DNA from: JABCPE02 sp963530295
GTDB taxonomy: Bacteria > Bacteroidota > Bacteroidia > Flavobacteriales > Weeksellaceae
DNA length: 64,000 bases
Direction of reading: 5' to 3'
Assembly: GCA_963530295.1 (NCBI GenBank)
Contig: CAUSCF010000006.1
Coordinates: 1 to 64,000 of the forward strand
Shown: one piece after another, positions 16,024 through 24,737 of the stretch
Layout: each line of letters starts with the position of its first letter
How positions within the stretch are numbered: position 1 is the stretch's first letter
The notes under the pieces: generated by a model
Databases searched by the model: none
What the model saw: the letters and a program-made list of their open reading frames with translations, nothing else
Told to the model about the DNA's origin: nothing
Position numbers and translations under genes: made by a program

Positions 16024-18042
16024 TTAATGATGAGTTTTGTTGTCTTGAATCAAATCTTTTGAAGCTCCATCCAGTTCTGATTTCAGTGGAATGAAGAACC
16101 GCAGAGGGTTTTTGATAAAATATTTTAAAATGGTTTTGTAAATGATAGTTAATTCTCCGAAATTCACTTTTCTCGAACGGAAAGCCAATAACATGGACAG
16201 CCCGAAACTTACGATAAAGTTGAAAGCACCAATGAGGAAAATGGTAACCAATGAAATCACAAAAGTGTAAGTGTCAATATCAAAGCCTTTTCCATAAAGA
16301 GCCAGCGCAAAATTCCCTGCCGAGAAAGTGATGTGACGGATATCCAAATCCAAACCAAGGAAAACACCCAAAGGCGCGATAACGCCTAGGAAAATCCCAA
16401 ACCAAAAATTGGAAATAATTCCAGCCCAATGTTTTGTGTAGAAATCAGAGAGTTTTTTAGAGTTTTTTGCTCCGATGACTTGGTTTAGGAAAGGGCTTTG
16501 GGATATTCTCTCGGGAACTTGGTTAAAAATAGAGCTGTTGCTGATGTTTCCAGAAATAATTCCAGAAATAAACAAGAAAAACCCAGCGATACAAGCATGA
16601 AGAATCGCCTTGGATTCGATAGGGTTCAGGTCTTTCAGAAGTTTATCCGCCTTTGCAGCAGCGAAATTTTCATCTCTAAACCAGTCCATTCCGTAGATGA
16701 TAGCCAGCGCCACAGGAAAAGACCAAAGGACATTTCCCACGAAAGCGATGAACTGCGTTCGCGAAAGTTTAGCAACGAGGTTAGCAAATTCCTTGTAGTT
16801 TTTATCAGAACTGCTTTCATCAGAGAGGACTTTTGCCATCGTAGCAGCAGTCATCGCTGGTTGTTTCGTAGCTAAAGTAAATCCAAGCAAATAAATGATG
16901 ATAAATCCAAAAGCGTAGTTCAGTGAATACAGCACTGCGTGGGAAAATTCACTTCCGTGGCTGTAGCTCATCATCATTTTGAAAATACATAGAAAACCTA
17001 CAATAATCCCGCCGCCGCTCGCTTTCCAGAACATTTTCAGATATTCCTTAGGCGAGGTAGCGATGTAGTGAGTTCCTGTTTCTGCCGTGTGAGAGGTGAT
17101 GAGGTGAGAGATGAGCCTCGTGCTGTCATCGATGAGTTCACGGATATTATTTCGGTGAGAGTTGTATTTTAATGTATTGGAAACCAGATTTTTAGAGTTG
17201 GTTAATATATCTTCCTCATTATCAACCACTAGAATAGGAATAATGTCCTGAATTCTCCTTAACTGCTGGCGGATTTTGAGCAGGGATTGGTTGATTTTAC
17301 TAGAAATTCCGAATTTACAAGCGTTTTTAAAAGCTTTATCTACGAAATCTAAACACTGCTGAAGGTAGATTTTAATTTGTTTGTAATCAACATCTTTAGA
17401 GTCTATTTGCAGGTCTTTATCTTTTTTGAAACGACAGATAAGCGAGTCCAATTCGCTCTGAAGAGCCACAAATGGATTGTCAAAGTTTTTATATTCAGGA
17501 ACCATTTTTGCAATTCCTGCTTCTAGTGCGTTTCCTACACTTCTCAGCGCCAGTATGTTAGCGGAAATAAGCAGTTCTTTTTTTACTTTCGGAAGAGTGC
17601 TGATTTTTTCTATTTCCATCAGTTTGAAAAACTCGCTTCCGTCCTCTGGTTTGATGTTTTTTATGTAGTTCGAATCAGATTTAGGATTGAATAAAACTTT
17701 GGAAATAATGTACGAAATGGTATTTTCGTCCTCTACAGGTGGGAGAAATTTGTATGAAATTCTTTTCTTCAGCTCTGGAAAGAAGGCATTTTCTGATAAA
17801 ATATTGGCATCTGTAAGAGCTTTTGTAAAAGATTTATTCGAGAAAAGAATAAACAAATAATCTCGGAAGTTGTTTTTTATTTCTTCATTGTTTTTTAGAT
17901 AAGCCAAAAACACTTCGAAATTGGTTCGTTTCAGACTTTGGAAAAGCTCACGCATAGGCTGAACAGAATCCAAAGTGTAAGGCTCAGAAAAATATTTTTT
18001 AAGAACAGTATCAAAACTTTCTTTGCTTTTAAAAAACCACAT
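16024..18042 (-). CDS. Gcr-family ('site-specific recombinase' Pfam) multi-pass membrane protein
   Basis: 672 residues. The first 330 or so are soluble and helical; the rest holds about six to eight membrane helices. Recognisable family segments are SPKEYLKMFWKASGGGIIVG and GFTLATKQPAMTAATMA. The family is called site-specific recombinase after the neisserial gcr locus, but I see no tyrosine or serine recombinase catalytic motif, and the protein is plainly an integral membrane protein. A DNA recombination function is doubtful; a transport or envelope role is more consistent. It is monocistronic: terminators lie on both sides (15996-16021 and 18087-18113) and a -7-like box is at 18063. Confidence 0.75.
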   Translation of the reverse strand: MWFFKSKESFDTVLKKYFSEPYTLDSVQPMRELFQSLKRTNFEVFLAYLKNNEEIKNNFRDYLFILFSNKSFTKALTDANILSENAFFPELKKRISYKFLPPVEDENTISYIISKVLFNPKSDSNYIKNIKPEDGSEFFKLMEIEKISTLPKVKKELLISANILALRSVGNALEAGIAKMVPEYKNFDNPFVALQSELDSLICRFKKDKDLQIDSKDVDYKQIKIYLQQCLDFVDKAFKNACKFGISSKINQSLLKIRQQLRRIQDIIPILVVDNEEDILTNSKNLVSNTLKYNSHRNNIRELIDDSTRLISHLITSHTAETGTHYIATSPKEYLKMFWKASGGGIIVGFLCIFKMMMSYSHGSEFSHAVLYSLNYAFGFIIIYLLGFTLATKQPAMTAATMAKVLSDESSSDKNYKEFANLVAKLSRTQFIAFVGNVLWSFPVALAIIYGMDWFRDENFAAAKADKLLKDLNPIESKAILHACIAGFFLFISGIISGNISNSSIFNQVPERISQSPFLNQVIGAKNSKKLSDFYTKHWAGIISNFWFGIFLGVIAPLGVFLGLDLDIRHITFSAGNFALALYGKGFDIDTYTFVISLVTIFLIGAFNFIVSFGLSMLLAFRSRKVNFGELTIIYKTILKYFIKNPLRFFIPLKSELDGASKDLIQDNKTHH

Positions 18043-18062
18043 ATTTTACTTTTTTAGAGGTT

Positions 18063-18070
18063 CAAAAATA
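18063..18070 (-). promoter_or_regulatory. Candidate -7 box for the Gcr-family gene
   Basis: Minus-strand TATTTTTG, 20 bases upstream of the ATG at 18042. The region is very A/T rich, so a chance match is possible. Confidence 0.35.
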
Positions 18071-18086
18071 AAAAAAAATAAAAATA

Positions 18087-18113
18087 AAAGCCTTTAAAAA
18101 ACTTAAAGGCCTT
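18087..18113 (-). terminator. Intrinsic terminator after the M20 dipeptidase gene
   Basis: GCCTTTAA and TTAAAGGC form an 8-bp stem (extended by A-T pairs after a mismatch), and on the minus strand it is followed by a long T-rich tract. It lies 22 bases past the dipeptidase stop at 18135. Confidence 0.75.
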
Positions 18114-18134
18114 TACTTTTATAATATGGAAAAT

Positions 18135-19517
18135 TTATCCCTTTGTATAATATTCAAAGAAAAGCGGGATGCTTTCTATTCCTTTATAGAAGTTATAAAG
18201 TCCGAAATGTTCGTTAGGAGAGTGGATAGCATCAGTGCTTAGTCCGAATCCCATTAGAACTGATTTTACTCCTAAAATCTGCTCAAAAAGAGCTGTGATA
18301 GGGATACTTCCACCGCTGCGGAATGGAAGAACTTCTCTTCCGAAAGCCTGTTCCATGGCTTTTTTCGCTGCTAAGAACTCTTTCGTATTGCTTTCTAGAA
18401 CATAAGGCATACCTCCGTGGTGTGGCGTAACGGTTACTTTCACACTGTCTGGAGCGATTTTTTCAAAATGTTTAGTGAATTTTTCAGTGATTTCCTCTGG
18501 AGTTTGGTTCGGTACCAATCTCATAGAGATTTTTGCGAAAGCTTTAGAAGGGATTACCGTTTTAGCTCCTTCTCCTGTGTAGCCTCCCCAGATTCCGTTC
18601 ACATCCAGAGTAGGGCGGATAGAGGTTCTTTCTAGCGTTGTATAGCCTTTTTCGCCTTCTACACCTTTCAGACCGATTTCTTTTTTGAAAGCTTCAGGAT
18701 CGTCTTTCAGTTTGTTCATTTCGGCTCTTTCCTCTGGCGAAACTATATTTACATTATCATAAAATCCTTCTACAGTGATTACTCCGTTTTCGTCAATCAA
18801 ACTGCCAATCATTTTTGATAAAACATTGATAGGGTTAGGAACAGCACCTCCATAAAGTCCTGAGTGCAAGTCTCTGTTTGGCCCTTCGATTTCCACTTCT
18901 ACATAGCTTAGACCACGAAGCCCAGTCGTAACCGTCGGTTGATCCATAGAATAAAGACTAGTGTCTGAAACTAAAATAACATCACAAGCCAGTTTTTCTT
19001 TATTGGATTCCAAAAAATCAGCCAAACTAGCTGAGCCTACTTCTTCCTCTCCTTCGATGATGAATTTCACATTACAAGGCAGTGAATTGGTTTTCATCAT
19101 GGCTTCAAAAGCCTTTAAATGCATGAAAAACTGTCCTTTGTCATCAGCAGCTCCTCTTGCGAAAACAGCGCCTTCTGGGTGGATTTCTGTTTTTTTCACC
19201 ACAGGCTCGAAAGGGCCACTTTCCCAAAGTTCAATAGGGTCAGCAGGCTGCACATCATAATGCCCATAAACCAAAACAGTTGGCAGGTTTTTATCTAAAA
19301 TTTTCTCTCCAAAAACCACAGGATAGCCCTTTGTTTCGCAGATTTCTACATTGTCTGCACCAGCGTTTTTCAGGTGTTTTGTTACGGCATCAGCACACTG
19401 CAGCACATCTTGGTTGTAGGCTGGGTCAGCACTGATAGAAGCTATTTTCAGCAAATCGATTAACTCATCTAAAAATCGTTGCTTATTTTCTTGAATGTAA
19501 GATAAAGTAGTACTCAT
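18135..19517 (-). CDS. M20 family dipeptidase (CNDP-like)
   Basis: 460 residues. M20 dipeptidases use two zinc ions to cut dipeptides. Metal ligands and catalytic residues are visible: His86 and Asp88 in YGHYDVQPAD, Asp125 in RGAADDKGQ, the Glu pair in EGEEEVGS (155-162), and the late segment with IHSPNEHFG. The dimerisation insert with RDLHSGLYGGAVPNP belongs to the CNDP-like branch. No signal peptide, so cytoplasmic. It has its own canonical promoter at 19540-19570 and a terminator downstream, hence is a single-gene transcript. The exact peptide specificity is unknown. Confidence 0.93.
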   Translation of the reverse strand: MSTTLSYIQENKQRFLDELIDLLKIASISADPAYNQDVLQCADAVTKHLKNAGADNVEICETKGYPVVFGEKILDKNLPTVLVYGHYDVQPADPIELWESGPFEPVVKKTEIHPEGAVFARGAADDKGQFFMHLKAFEAMMKTNSLPCNVKFIIEGEEEVGSASLADFLESNKEKLACDVILVSDTSLYSMDQPTVTTGLRGLSYVEVEIEGPNRDLHSGLYGGAVPNPINVLSKMIGSLIDENGVITVEGFYDNVNIVSPEERAEMNKLKDDPEAFKKEIGLKGVEGEKGYTTLERTSIRPTLDVNGIWGGYTGEGAKTVIPSKAFAKISMRLVPNQTPEEITEKFTKHFEKIAPDSVKVTVTPHHGGMPYVLESNTKEFLAAKKAMEQAFGREVLPFRSGGSIPITALFEQILGVKSVLMGFGLSTDAIHSPNEHFGLYNFYKGIESIPLFFEYYTKG

Positions 19518-19539
19518 TGGTTAAATTTATAAATGAACC

Positions 19540-19570
19540 CAAAGTTAAACAATTTGAATGATTAAACAAA
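19540..19570 (-). promoter_or_regulatory. Canonical Bacteroidota promoter for the M20 dipeptidase
   Basis: Minus strand: TTTG at 19570-19567, a 19-base spacer, then TAACTTTG at 19547-19540. The predicted transcript starts near 19535, giving a leader of roughly 18 bases before the ATG at 19517. Confidence 0.7.
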
Positions 19571-19585
19571 AAATAAGGGCGATTT

Positions 19586-20737
19586 TTACAAAGTTTGTAA
19601 AATTACCATTCCTTTTTTGGATTGTGTAAAAATAAGGTAATGCTCTCCGCCGTTTTTCAGTTTGTATTTGGTTTTTATCTGTTCTGGCGAGAGCGGGTGG
19701 TTTTTAGAAATAATGTTGAATGCGTCGCTTTTTTTTATCTCTTTGGCGCTGATTTCCTTTACTTTAAAAACTCTTCCGCAGAAATCTACGGCTTTGTCCG
19801 AAGTGTAAAGATGTGTGTTCGGATGTAGTTTTTTTAGTCCAAATTTTTTAGAAATTAGGTTAAAAGCTCCTGATTTTAGAACAGCATTGTTCGGAATGTA
19901 GAGATATTCCAAAATGTCTGAAAATTCGGGTGTTACAGCAGCTTCTTCCTCTGGCAAAAAACTGAAATTCGGTTCATCTGTGCTGAGGTTTTTGGTGGTG
20001 ATTTTCAGTTTGTTATCAGTGTTTGGGATGAGGTGGAGGACAATCTCTTTTACTTCGTTTTTTACAGCGATGATTTCTATCTCATCAATGGATTTTACAG
20101 CAGATTGAAGATATTTCAAATCAATAAGCGGCGAGAGTTTTATCATTGTTTTTTTGGAAATCGACAAAAGTTTGTCTTGGATTTCCAAAATATTCGGTGA
20201 AAGGTCAGAGAGCAGGAACTTTTTTCGGTGGTCTTTGTCCCTTCTTGCTGGGTCTAAATAGATTAAATCAAATTGTTTTTTGTTAATCTCCAAAAAATGC
20301 TCTAAATTTTCGTTGATAAAATTCGCTTCTCTGCCGAGAGTTTTCCAGTTGTGCTGTACGATTTCCAGCAAATCTTTGTTTTGTTCCAAAAGTGTCACTT
20401 CACTGAAATTCTGTGAGAGAAAAAAGGCATCAATCCCAAAACCGCAGGTGAGGTCTAGAAAAGTCCTTCCGCTGAGGTTTTCTGCTTTTTCCTTTGCGGT
20501 GCTTTCCGAGGAAGCCTGCTCTAAATTAAGATGCGGCGGGAAGATGATATTTTCCTTTAATAGGAAAGGAAATTTCTTCGCAGCGATTTGTTTTCCTTTT
20601 ATCTGCTGAGCGATTTCCTGCATGGAAACCTCAGGGAAAGGCGATTTTTTCAGAAGTAGCTTGGTGAGGTCAGAGTTCAGATTTTCACCAATGTATTTTT
20701 GTACTTCTGGCGCAGTTATTTTCTGAAAAAAACGCAT
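19586..20737 (-). CDS. Class I SAM-dependent methyltransferase with THUMP-like region
   Basis: 383 residues. The central Rossmann methyltransferase shows motif I LDLTCGFGIDAFFLSQ (about 92-107), an acidic LLEQN and motif IV IYLDPARRD (about 155). The C-terminal part (GEHYLIFTQSKKGMVIL) fits the THUMP-like domain seen in Bacteroidota homologues. Such proteins are usually called RNA or rRNA methyltransferases, but the target base is not known. It is 4 bases after divIC, the third gene of the udk-divIC-methyltransferase operon. The DPARRD motif differs from the NPPY of N6-adenine enzymes, so the chemistry is open. Confidence 0.82.
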   Translation of the reverse strand: MRFFQKITAPEVQKYIGENLNSDLTKLLLKKSPFPEVSMQEIAQQIKGKQIAAKKFPFLLKENIIFPPHLNLEQASSESTAKEKAENLSGRTFLDLTCGFGIDAFFLSQNFSEVTLLEQNKDLLEIVQHNWKTLGREANFINENLEHFLEINKKQFDLIYLDPARRDKDHRKKFLLSDLSPNILEIQDKLLSISKKTMIKLSPLIDLKYLQSAVKSIDEIEIIAVKNEVKEIVLHLIPNTDNKLKITTKNLSTDEPNFSFLPEEEAAVTPEFSDILEYLYIPNNAVLKSGAFNLISKKFGLKKLHPNTHLYTSDKAVDFCGRVFKVKEISAKEIKKSDAFNIISKNHPLSPEQIKTKYKLKNGGEHYLIFTQSKKGMVILQTL

Positions 20738-20741
20738 GTTT

Positions 20742-21107
20742 TTATTTGTTTTTAGGCTTTGGATGGTCTAGAGTAGCGCTGTCCACTACGAGGATAAAAA
20801 TTTCTTCGTTTTTCTTTTTCATAAAGTAGTTTTCACGGGCGTATTTCTCTTTTTCATCCTTATTTTGCATAAGTCTTTTGTAGAAAGCCTCGTTTTTTTC
20901 AAACTCTCCTTTATAGAAAGCCAGTTGCTCCTCGTATTTATTGATTTCTTGATTTAAGTTCCTGACTACGAGCCAAGAAGTATTGTCAATGAAAGTCATC
21001 CAAAAAACAAATACCGCACCTGTGAAAAAAAATTTGTTCAAAAATACCTTTTTCACAAGTTCCATCTTTTGGTTGGTTTTTGGTTGGTTATTTTCAGTTT
21101 GATTCAT
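20742..21107 (-). CDS. divIC: Septum formation initiator protein (DivIC/FtsB)
   Basis: 121 residues: a short cytoplasmic tail, one membrane helix (about 28-48) and a coiled coil (50-85) ending in KYARENYFMKKKNEEIFI, the DivIC/FtsB signature. The protein bridges FtsQ and FtsL in the divisome. The start overlaps the 3' end of udk by 14 bases. The DivIC name follows usage in Bacteroidota; FtsB would be equivalent. Confidence 0.88.
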   Translation of the reverse strand: MNQTENNQPKTNQKMELVKKVFLNKFFFTGAVFVFWMTFIDNTSWLVVRNLNQEINKYEEQLAFYKGEFEKNEAFYKRLMQNKDEKEKYARENYFMKKKNEEIFILVVDSATLDHPKPKNK

Positions 21108-21723
21108 TATTAGGCGTTTTTAGCGAGTTTCTCACTACGGTTGAAAGGAAATCTATCGCCACGGTGTTCGGCTTCATATTTGGGATGATGATATCCGCAT
21201 GAGATTTGGATGGTTCTATGAATTCATCATGCATTGGCTTTAGCGTAGTTTGGTAACGGTGTAAAACCTCTTCCAAATCCCTGCCTCTCTCTTGGGTATC
21301 CCTGCGGATACGGCGGATGAGCCTTTCGTCATTGTCAGCATGGACAAAAACCTTCAAATCACACTCCTTCAAGAGTTCTTTGCTCGTTAAAACTAAAATC
21401 CCCTCTACTATCAATACATCACGAGGTTCTATCACAGTGTAATTTCCTGTTCTGGTATGTGCTACGAACGAATAAATGGGCTGTTCTATGCTTTTTCCCT
21501 TTTTCAAAGCGCGAACATGTTTTACCAATAAATCAAAATCAATAGATTTAGGGTGGTCATAGTTCAGGCTTTCCCTTTCCTGAAGCGAAAGATGGGAATT
21601 ATCATGATAATAGTTGTCCTGCGAAAGAACATTAACTTTCTCAGGGTCAAGACTTTTTAGAATTTTAGAAACTACAGTAGTTTTTCCAGAGCCAGTTCCT
21701 CCAGCGATACCGATAACAAGCAT
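21094..21723 (-). CDS. udk: Uridine kinase
   Basis: 209 residues, the length of bacterial Udk, which phosphorylates uridine and cytidine in pyrimidine salvage. The P-loop is GIAGGTGSGKTTVV at residues 5-18. Further family marks are LSQDNYYHD (substrate aspartate), NYDHPKSIDFDLL, and VEGILVL. First gene of a three-gene operon (udk-divIC-methyltransferase) with a -7-like box 15 bases before its start. The last 14 bases overlap divIC. Confidence 0.96.
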   Translation of the reverse strand: MLVIGIAGGTGSGKTTVVSKILKSLDPEKVNVLSQDNYYHDNSHLSLQERESLNYDHPKSIDFDLLVKHVRALKKGKSIEQPIYSFVAHTRTGNYTVIEPRDVLIVEGILVLTSKELLKECDLKVFVHADNDERLIRRIRRDTQERGRDLEEVLHRYQTTLKPMHDEFIEPSKSHADIIIPNMKPNTVAIDFLSTVVRNSLKTPNNESN

Positions 21724-21738
21724 AAAAATTTATTTTGG

Positions 21739-21746
21739 CAAAGATA
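21739..21746 (-). promoter_or_regulatory. Candidate -7 box for the udk operon
   Basis: Minus-strand TATCTTTG matches TAnnTTTG and lies 15 bases upstream of the udk ATG. No clear -33 element. Confidence 0.5.
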
Positions 21747-21880
21747 ATAAAAATATGCTTTTTCTACCGAAGAGGATTTGACTTTAAAAAAGTTTTAAGA
21801 TTTATTTTCCTCTTTTTTTCTTTGTTAATATAGTTTTGAAAAGTCAAGAGGAATTGTTCAACGCTTTCTTTTGGAGAAGT

Positions 21881-22054
21881 TTAGTTGTTATTCCCATTAC
21901 AGCCATTTTTGCTGGCTAACCACCCTAAATAAAATCCTAAAATAGTTAATATAGGATAGATGATCAAAACAGACGGCGGATAAATTATTGGTAAAACACC
22001 CAAGAAGAAAAAAACCACAGCTATGATGAGCAAATATTTAAAAAGCGTTTTCAT
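21881..22054 (-). CDS. Small membrane protein of unknown function
   Basis: 57 residues from the ATG at 22054 (a TTG four codons upstream is possible but unlikely). Basic N-terminus MKTLFKY, then two hydrophobic helices (about 5-23 and 28-48) around a PPSV turn, ending in a polar, Asn-rich tail (NGCNGNNN). A TATCTTTG box at 22082-22075 lies 20 bases before the start, which supports a real, separately transcribed gene. No family recognised. It stands alone between udk and xth. Confidence 0.6.
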   Translation of the reverse strand: MKTLFKYLLIIAVVFFFLGVLPIIYPPSVLIIYPILTILGFYLGWLASKNGCNGNNN

Positions 22055-22074
22055 TTTTAAAACCAATTACACAA

Positions 22075-22082
22075 CAAAGATA
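22075..22082 (-). promoter_or_regulatory. Candidate -7 box for the small membrane protein
   Basis: Minus-strand TATCTTTG, 20 bases upstream of ATG 22054. The expected transcription start near 22070 would leave the TTG at 22066 almost without leader, favouring the ATG. Confidence 0.5.
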
Positions 22083-22090
22083 AAAACTTT

Positions 22091-22852
22091 TTAGGACAAT
22101 TCCACCATAACAGGGCAGTGGTCAGAGTGTACGGCTTCTTTTAGGATGACCGCTCTCTTTAGCTGGTTTTCCATCGATTGGCTCACGAAATTATAATCCA
22201 ATCTCCAGCCCTTGTTATTCGCTCTGGTGTTCGCTCGGTAGCTCCACCATGAGTATTGGTTTGGTTCTTGGTTGAAATATCGGAAACTGTCTATCAGTCC
22301 ACATTCATCAATGAATTTACTGAGCCATTCGCGTTCGATAGGTAGGAAACCAGAAGTGTTGGCAAGTCGAATAGGGTCATGGATGTCTATCGCCTGATGA
22401 CAGATATTAAAATCGCCAGAAATGATGAGATTTGGGATTTTCTTTTTTAATTCTTTGATGTAATCTAGGAAATCATAGCAAAACTGCATTTTAAAATCCA
22501 ATCGGTCAATATTCGTGGCAGACGGCACATAAACCGAAATCACGGAAAAGTCCTCAAAATCAGCTCTGATGATTCTCCCTTCGGCATCTATATGTTCTAA
22601 ACCGCATCCGTATTCTATGTGTTTGGGTTTGTGTTTGGTAACGATTCCTACGCCACTGTATCCTTTCTTTTCGGCTGAATACCAGTAACTTTGGTAGCCA
22701 AGTTCTGCAAAACTGATTTGGTCGATTTGCTCCGGCTGGGCTTTGCTTTCTTGGATGCACAAAATATCAGGGTTTGCTGATTTTAGCCAAGATAAAAAAT
22801 CTTTCCCAAAGGCTGCACGGATGCCGTTTACATTATAACTGATGAGTTTCAT
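22091..22852 (-). CDS. xth: Exodeoxyribonuclease III / AP endonuclease
   Basis: 253 residues, a cytoplasmic EEP-fold DNA repair enzyme that nicks at abasic sites and trims 3' ends. Motifs: KLISYNVNGIRAA at the N-terminus, LCIQESKAQPEQ (catalytic Glu), ISGDFNICHQAIDI (Asp/Asn), and the C-terminal SDHCPVMVEL (Asp/His pair). The Trp/Tyr-rich WWSYRANTRANNKGWRLDY segment is typical of the ExoIII-like subgroup. No signal peptide, in contrast to the EEP protein at 11994. Confidence 0.95.
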   Translation of the reverse strand: MKLISYNVNGIRAAFGKDFLSWLKSANPDILCIQESKAQPEQIDQISFAELGYQSYWYSAEKKGYSGVGIVTKHKPKHIEYGCGLEHIDAEGRIIRADFEDFSVISVYVPSATNIDRLDFKMQFCYDFLDYIKELKKKIPNLIISGDFNICHQAIDIHDPIRLANTSGFLPIEREWLSKFIDECGLIDSFRYFNQEPNQYSWWSYRANTRANNKGWRLDYNFVSQSMENQLKRAVILKEAVHSDHCPVMVELS

Positions 22853-22916
22853 TTGTTTAGAATTAAAATTTTAAAAATAAAAATAATTTTTTATTGTTGA
22901 TTAAAATTTGTGAAAT

Positions 22917-23954
22917 TTATCGTTTTTTCATCATCATCAGGAAAATCACAGGAATTCCGAATAGTGAACTGATGATATTGAGAGGCATTTGCCATATTTC
23001 GGAAATAATGGAGAAAAGCTCCATTATTAGGGCGCCTATGAGTATGTTGAGAATCCACTGATGCCATAGCTGGGCAGGATTCCAAATCATTCTACAAAAG
23101 TGTGGAACAATCACACCGATGAACAACACAGGTCCTAAAAACGCTGTAACAGAAGCTGATAGCAGAGATGAAGCGATGATGATGGTGAATTTCAGCTGGG
23201 TGAGATTCACTCCGAAAGTTCTGGCGTAGTCCTCTCCAAGGCTCATTCCTATCAGTGGCTTTATGGCTTTGAAAGTGATGATAAGGCCTAATGAAACAAG
23301 GACTGCTAACACCAAGTTTTGTGAAAAACTAACTTGGTTATTCCCACCAAAAGACCATAGAATGTAGCTTTTTAAGGACTCGTTTTCGGCATAAAATTGT
23401 AAAATACTGATGACAGCTCCAGCCAGAGCAGACACCAAAAATCCAAAAATAATGATGTAGGAAGAATCTTTGAAATTTTTAGAAAAAATCAGTAGAAAAA
23501 TCAGCAGAATAACGCTCCCACAGATAGCGAAAATGCTGATTAGGCTGTGCTGGATAAATTCAGGAATGATAAAATCTTTGGAAGCCAAAATATAGAAGGC
23601 TACGGACAAACTCGCAGCAGAAGAGATTCCCAATACAGAGGGCCCGGCCAATGGATTCTTAAAGTATTCCTGCAGTAGAAAACCGCTCGTAGGAATAGAA
23701 ATTCCTGCCAGCAGAACCACTAAAGTTCTATTCGCTCTTATGCTTATAATTTCCTGATGAAAATCTTTTCGATTCCAAAAATCAGAGAAACTTAGGTCGG
23801 AAAATCCAGTATTAAGATTGATGACCAGAGAAACCAATATCAAGCATAATAATACAAGGCAAAGAATCAAAAAATTTCTAAACATTCTGAAAGGAAAAAC
23901 TGAAAAATAAGAAATGGCCTCAAGGTAGTTTTTACTTTTGAGACCATTGTTCAT
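22917..23954 (-). CDS. FecCD-family ABC transporter permease
   Basis: 345 residues with about nine or ten membrane helices, the BtuC/FecCD/FhuB permease fold that imports siderophores, haem or cobalamin. Family segments are visible in GISIPTSGFLLQEYFKNPLAGPSVLGISS, TAFLGPVLFIGVIVPHFCR and the C-terminal FGIPVIFLMMMKKR. Neither the ATPase nor the substrate-binding protein is adjacent. The only co-directional neighbour is the upstream TlpA-like lipoprotein gene, 15 bases away. The substrate is unknown, and the partners must be elsewhere in the genome. Confidence 0.9.
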   Translation of the reverse strand: MNNGLKSKNYLEAISYFSVFPFRMFRNFLILCLVLLCLILVSLVINLNTGFSDLSFSDFWNRKDFHQEIISIRANRTLVVLLAGISIPTSGFLLQEYFKNPLAGPSVLGISSAASLSVAFYILASKDFIIPEFIQHSLISIFAICGSVILLIFLLIFSKNFKDSSYIIIFGFLVSALAGAVISILQFYAENESLKSYILWSFGGNNQVSFSQNLVLAVLVSLGLIITFKAIKPLIGMSLGEDYARTFGVNLTQLKFTIIIASSLLSASVTAFLGPVLFIGVIVPHFCRMIWNPAQLWHQWILNILIGALIMELFSIISEIWQMPLNIISSLFGIPVIFLMMMKKR

Positions 23955-23969
23955 TAGATTTTTACAATG

Positions 23970-24524
23970 TTATTTCAAAGAATTGATTTTCTCTGTGAGA
24001 GCTTCTTTGGATGGAAAAGCTCCCATTATTTCTTCTCGTTTTTCTCCTTTTGTAATCAGGGTAAAAGGAATGGCGTCACCTCTCCATGTTTCGAAGTTTT
24101 TGCTAAAAAAATCTTCGGAAAGGTTTCCAAAATTGAATAAAATTATATTATTCCCTAATCCAGATTTTTCCGCGAAATCAGCAACTTTTGTCCAATTCTG
24201 TGGCTCGTCTAAATTTATGAAGGTGAATTTTACTTTCTCATTTTTCATTTCCTTTATTTTCTCTTGAAAATGAGGCATTTCATCCATACAAGGTCTGCAC
24301 CAAGTAGCGAAAAAGTTGGTAACATAGAGAGTGTCATTTTCCTTAGGCGCAAAAACCTCAGAAATTTGTTCTTGGCTCATTTCTTTGAGCAGGGTAGAGC
24401 TTTGAGGTTCTTGTTTTTCAGTGGTTTCTACGGTTTGGGTTTCTTCTGTTTGGATGTTCGTTTCCTCTTTTTTGTTGCAGCTTACTAAAGCTAAAACTGT
24501 TAATGCAGCGATGATTTTTTTCAT
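23970..24524 (-). CDS. TlpA/ResA-like thioredoxin-fold lipoprotein
   Basis: 184 residues. Lipoprotein signal MKKIIAALTVLALVSC with lipid cysteine at 16, then a Glu/Thr-rich linker (18-45) and a thioredoxin-like domain with the redox motif WCRPC at 75-79 (FFATWCRPCMDEMP). It should act at the periplasmic side of a membrane as a disulfide reductase or thiol oxidoreductase. It precedes the FecCD permease by 15 bases, suggesting joint transcription and possibly a link between thiol redox and iron or haem handling; that link is inference. Confidence 0.88.
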   Translation of the reverse strand: MKKIIAALTVLALVSCNKKEETNIQTEETQTVETTEKQEPQSSTLLKEMSQEQISEVFAPKENDTLYVTNFFATWCRPCMDEMPHFQEKIKEMKNEKVKFTFINLDEPQNWTKVADFAEKSGLGNNIILFNFGNLSEDFFSKNFETWRGDAIPFTLITKGEKREEIMGAFPSKEALTEKINSLK

Positions 24525-24626
24525 TCGAAAAATTATTTTATTAAATTATTATTTGTAATAAATCCCTAAAAATCCAAAACTATCAATTTTTAGCATTCTT
24601 ATTCATAGATTTAGAAAAGAATTAAT

Positions 24627-24634
24627 TAAATTTG
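24627..24634 (+). promoter_or_regulatory. Candidate -7 box upstream of the second SanA-like gene
   Basis: TAAATTTG matches TAnnTTTG, 103 bases before the TTG start, in the divergent gap between the thioredoxin lipoprotein and the SanA-like gene. No -33 match is seen. Confidence 0.35.
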
Positions 24635-24737
24635 CCTTAGACTTCTTGGGCTAAATTTATAACTTGGCAAAGTTAAATAAAAAAAGAAGTAGCAGCCAAA
24701 CACAAAAAATTAAATAAAAGTTAAAAAACGCTATACA

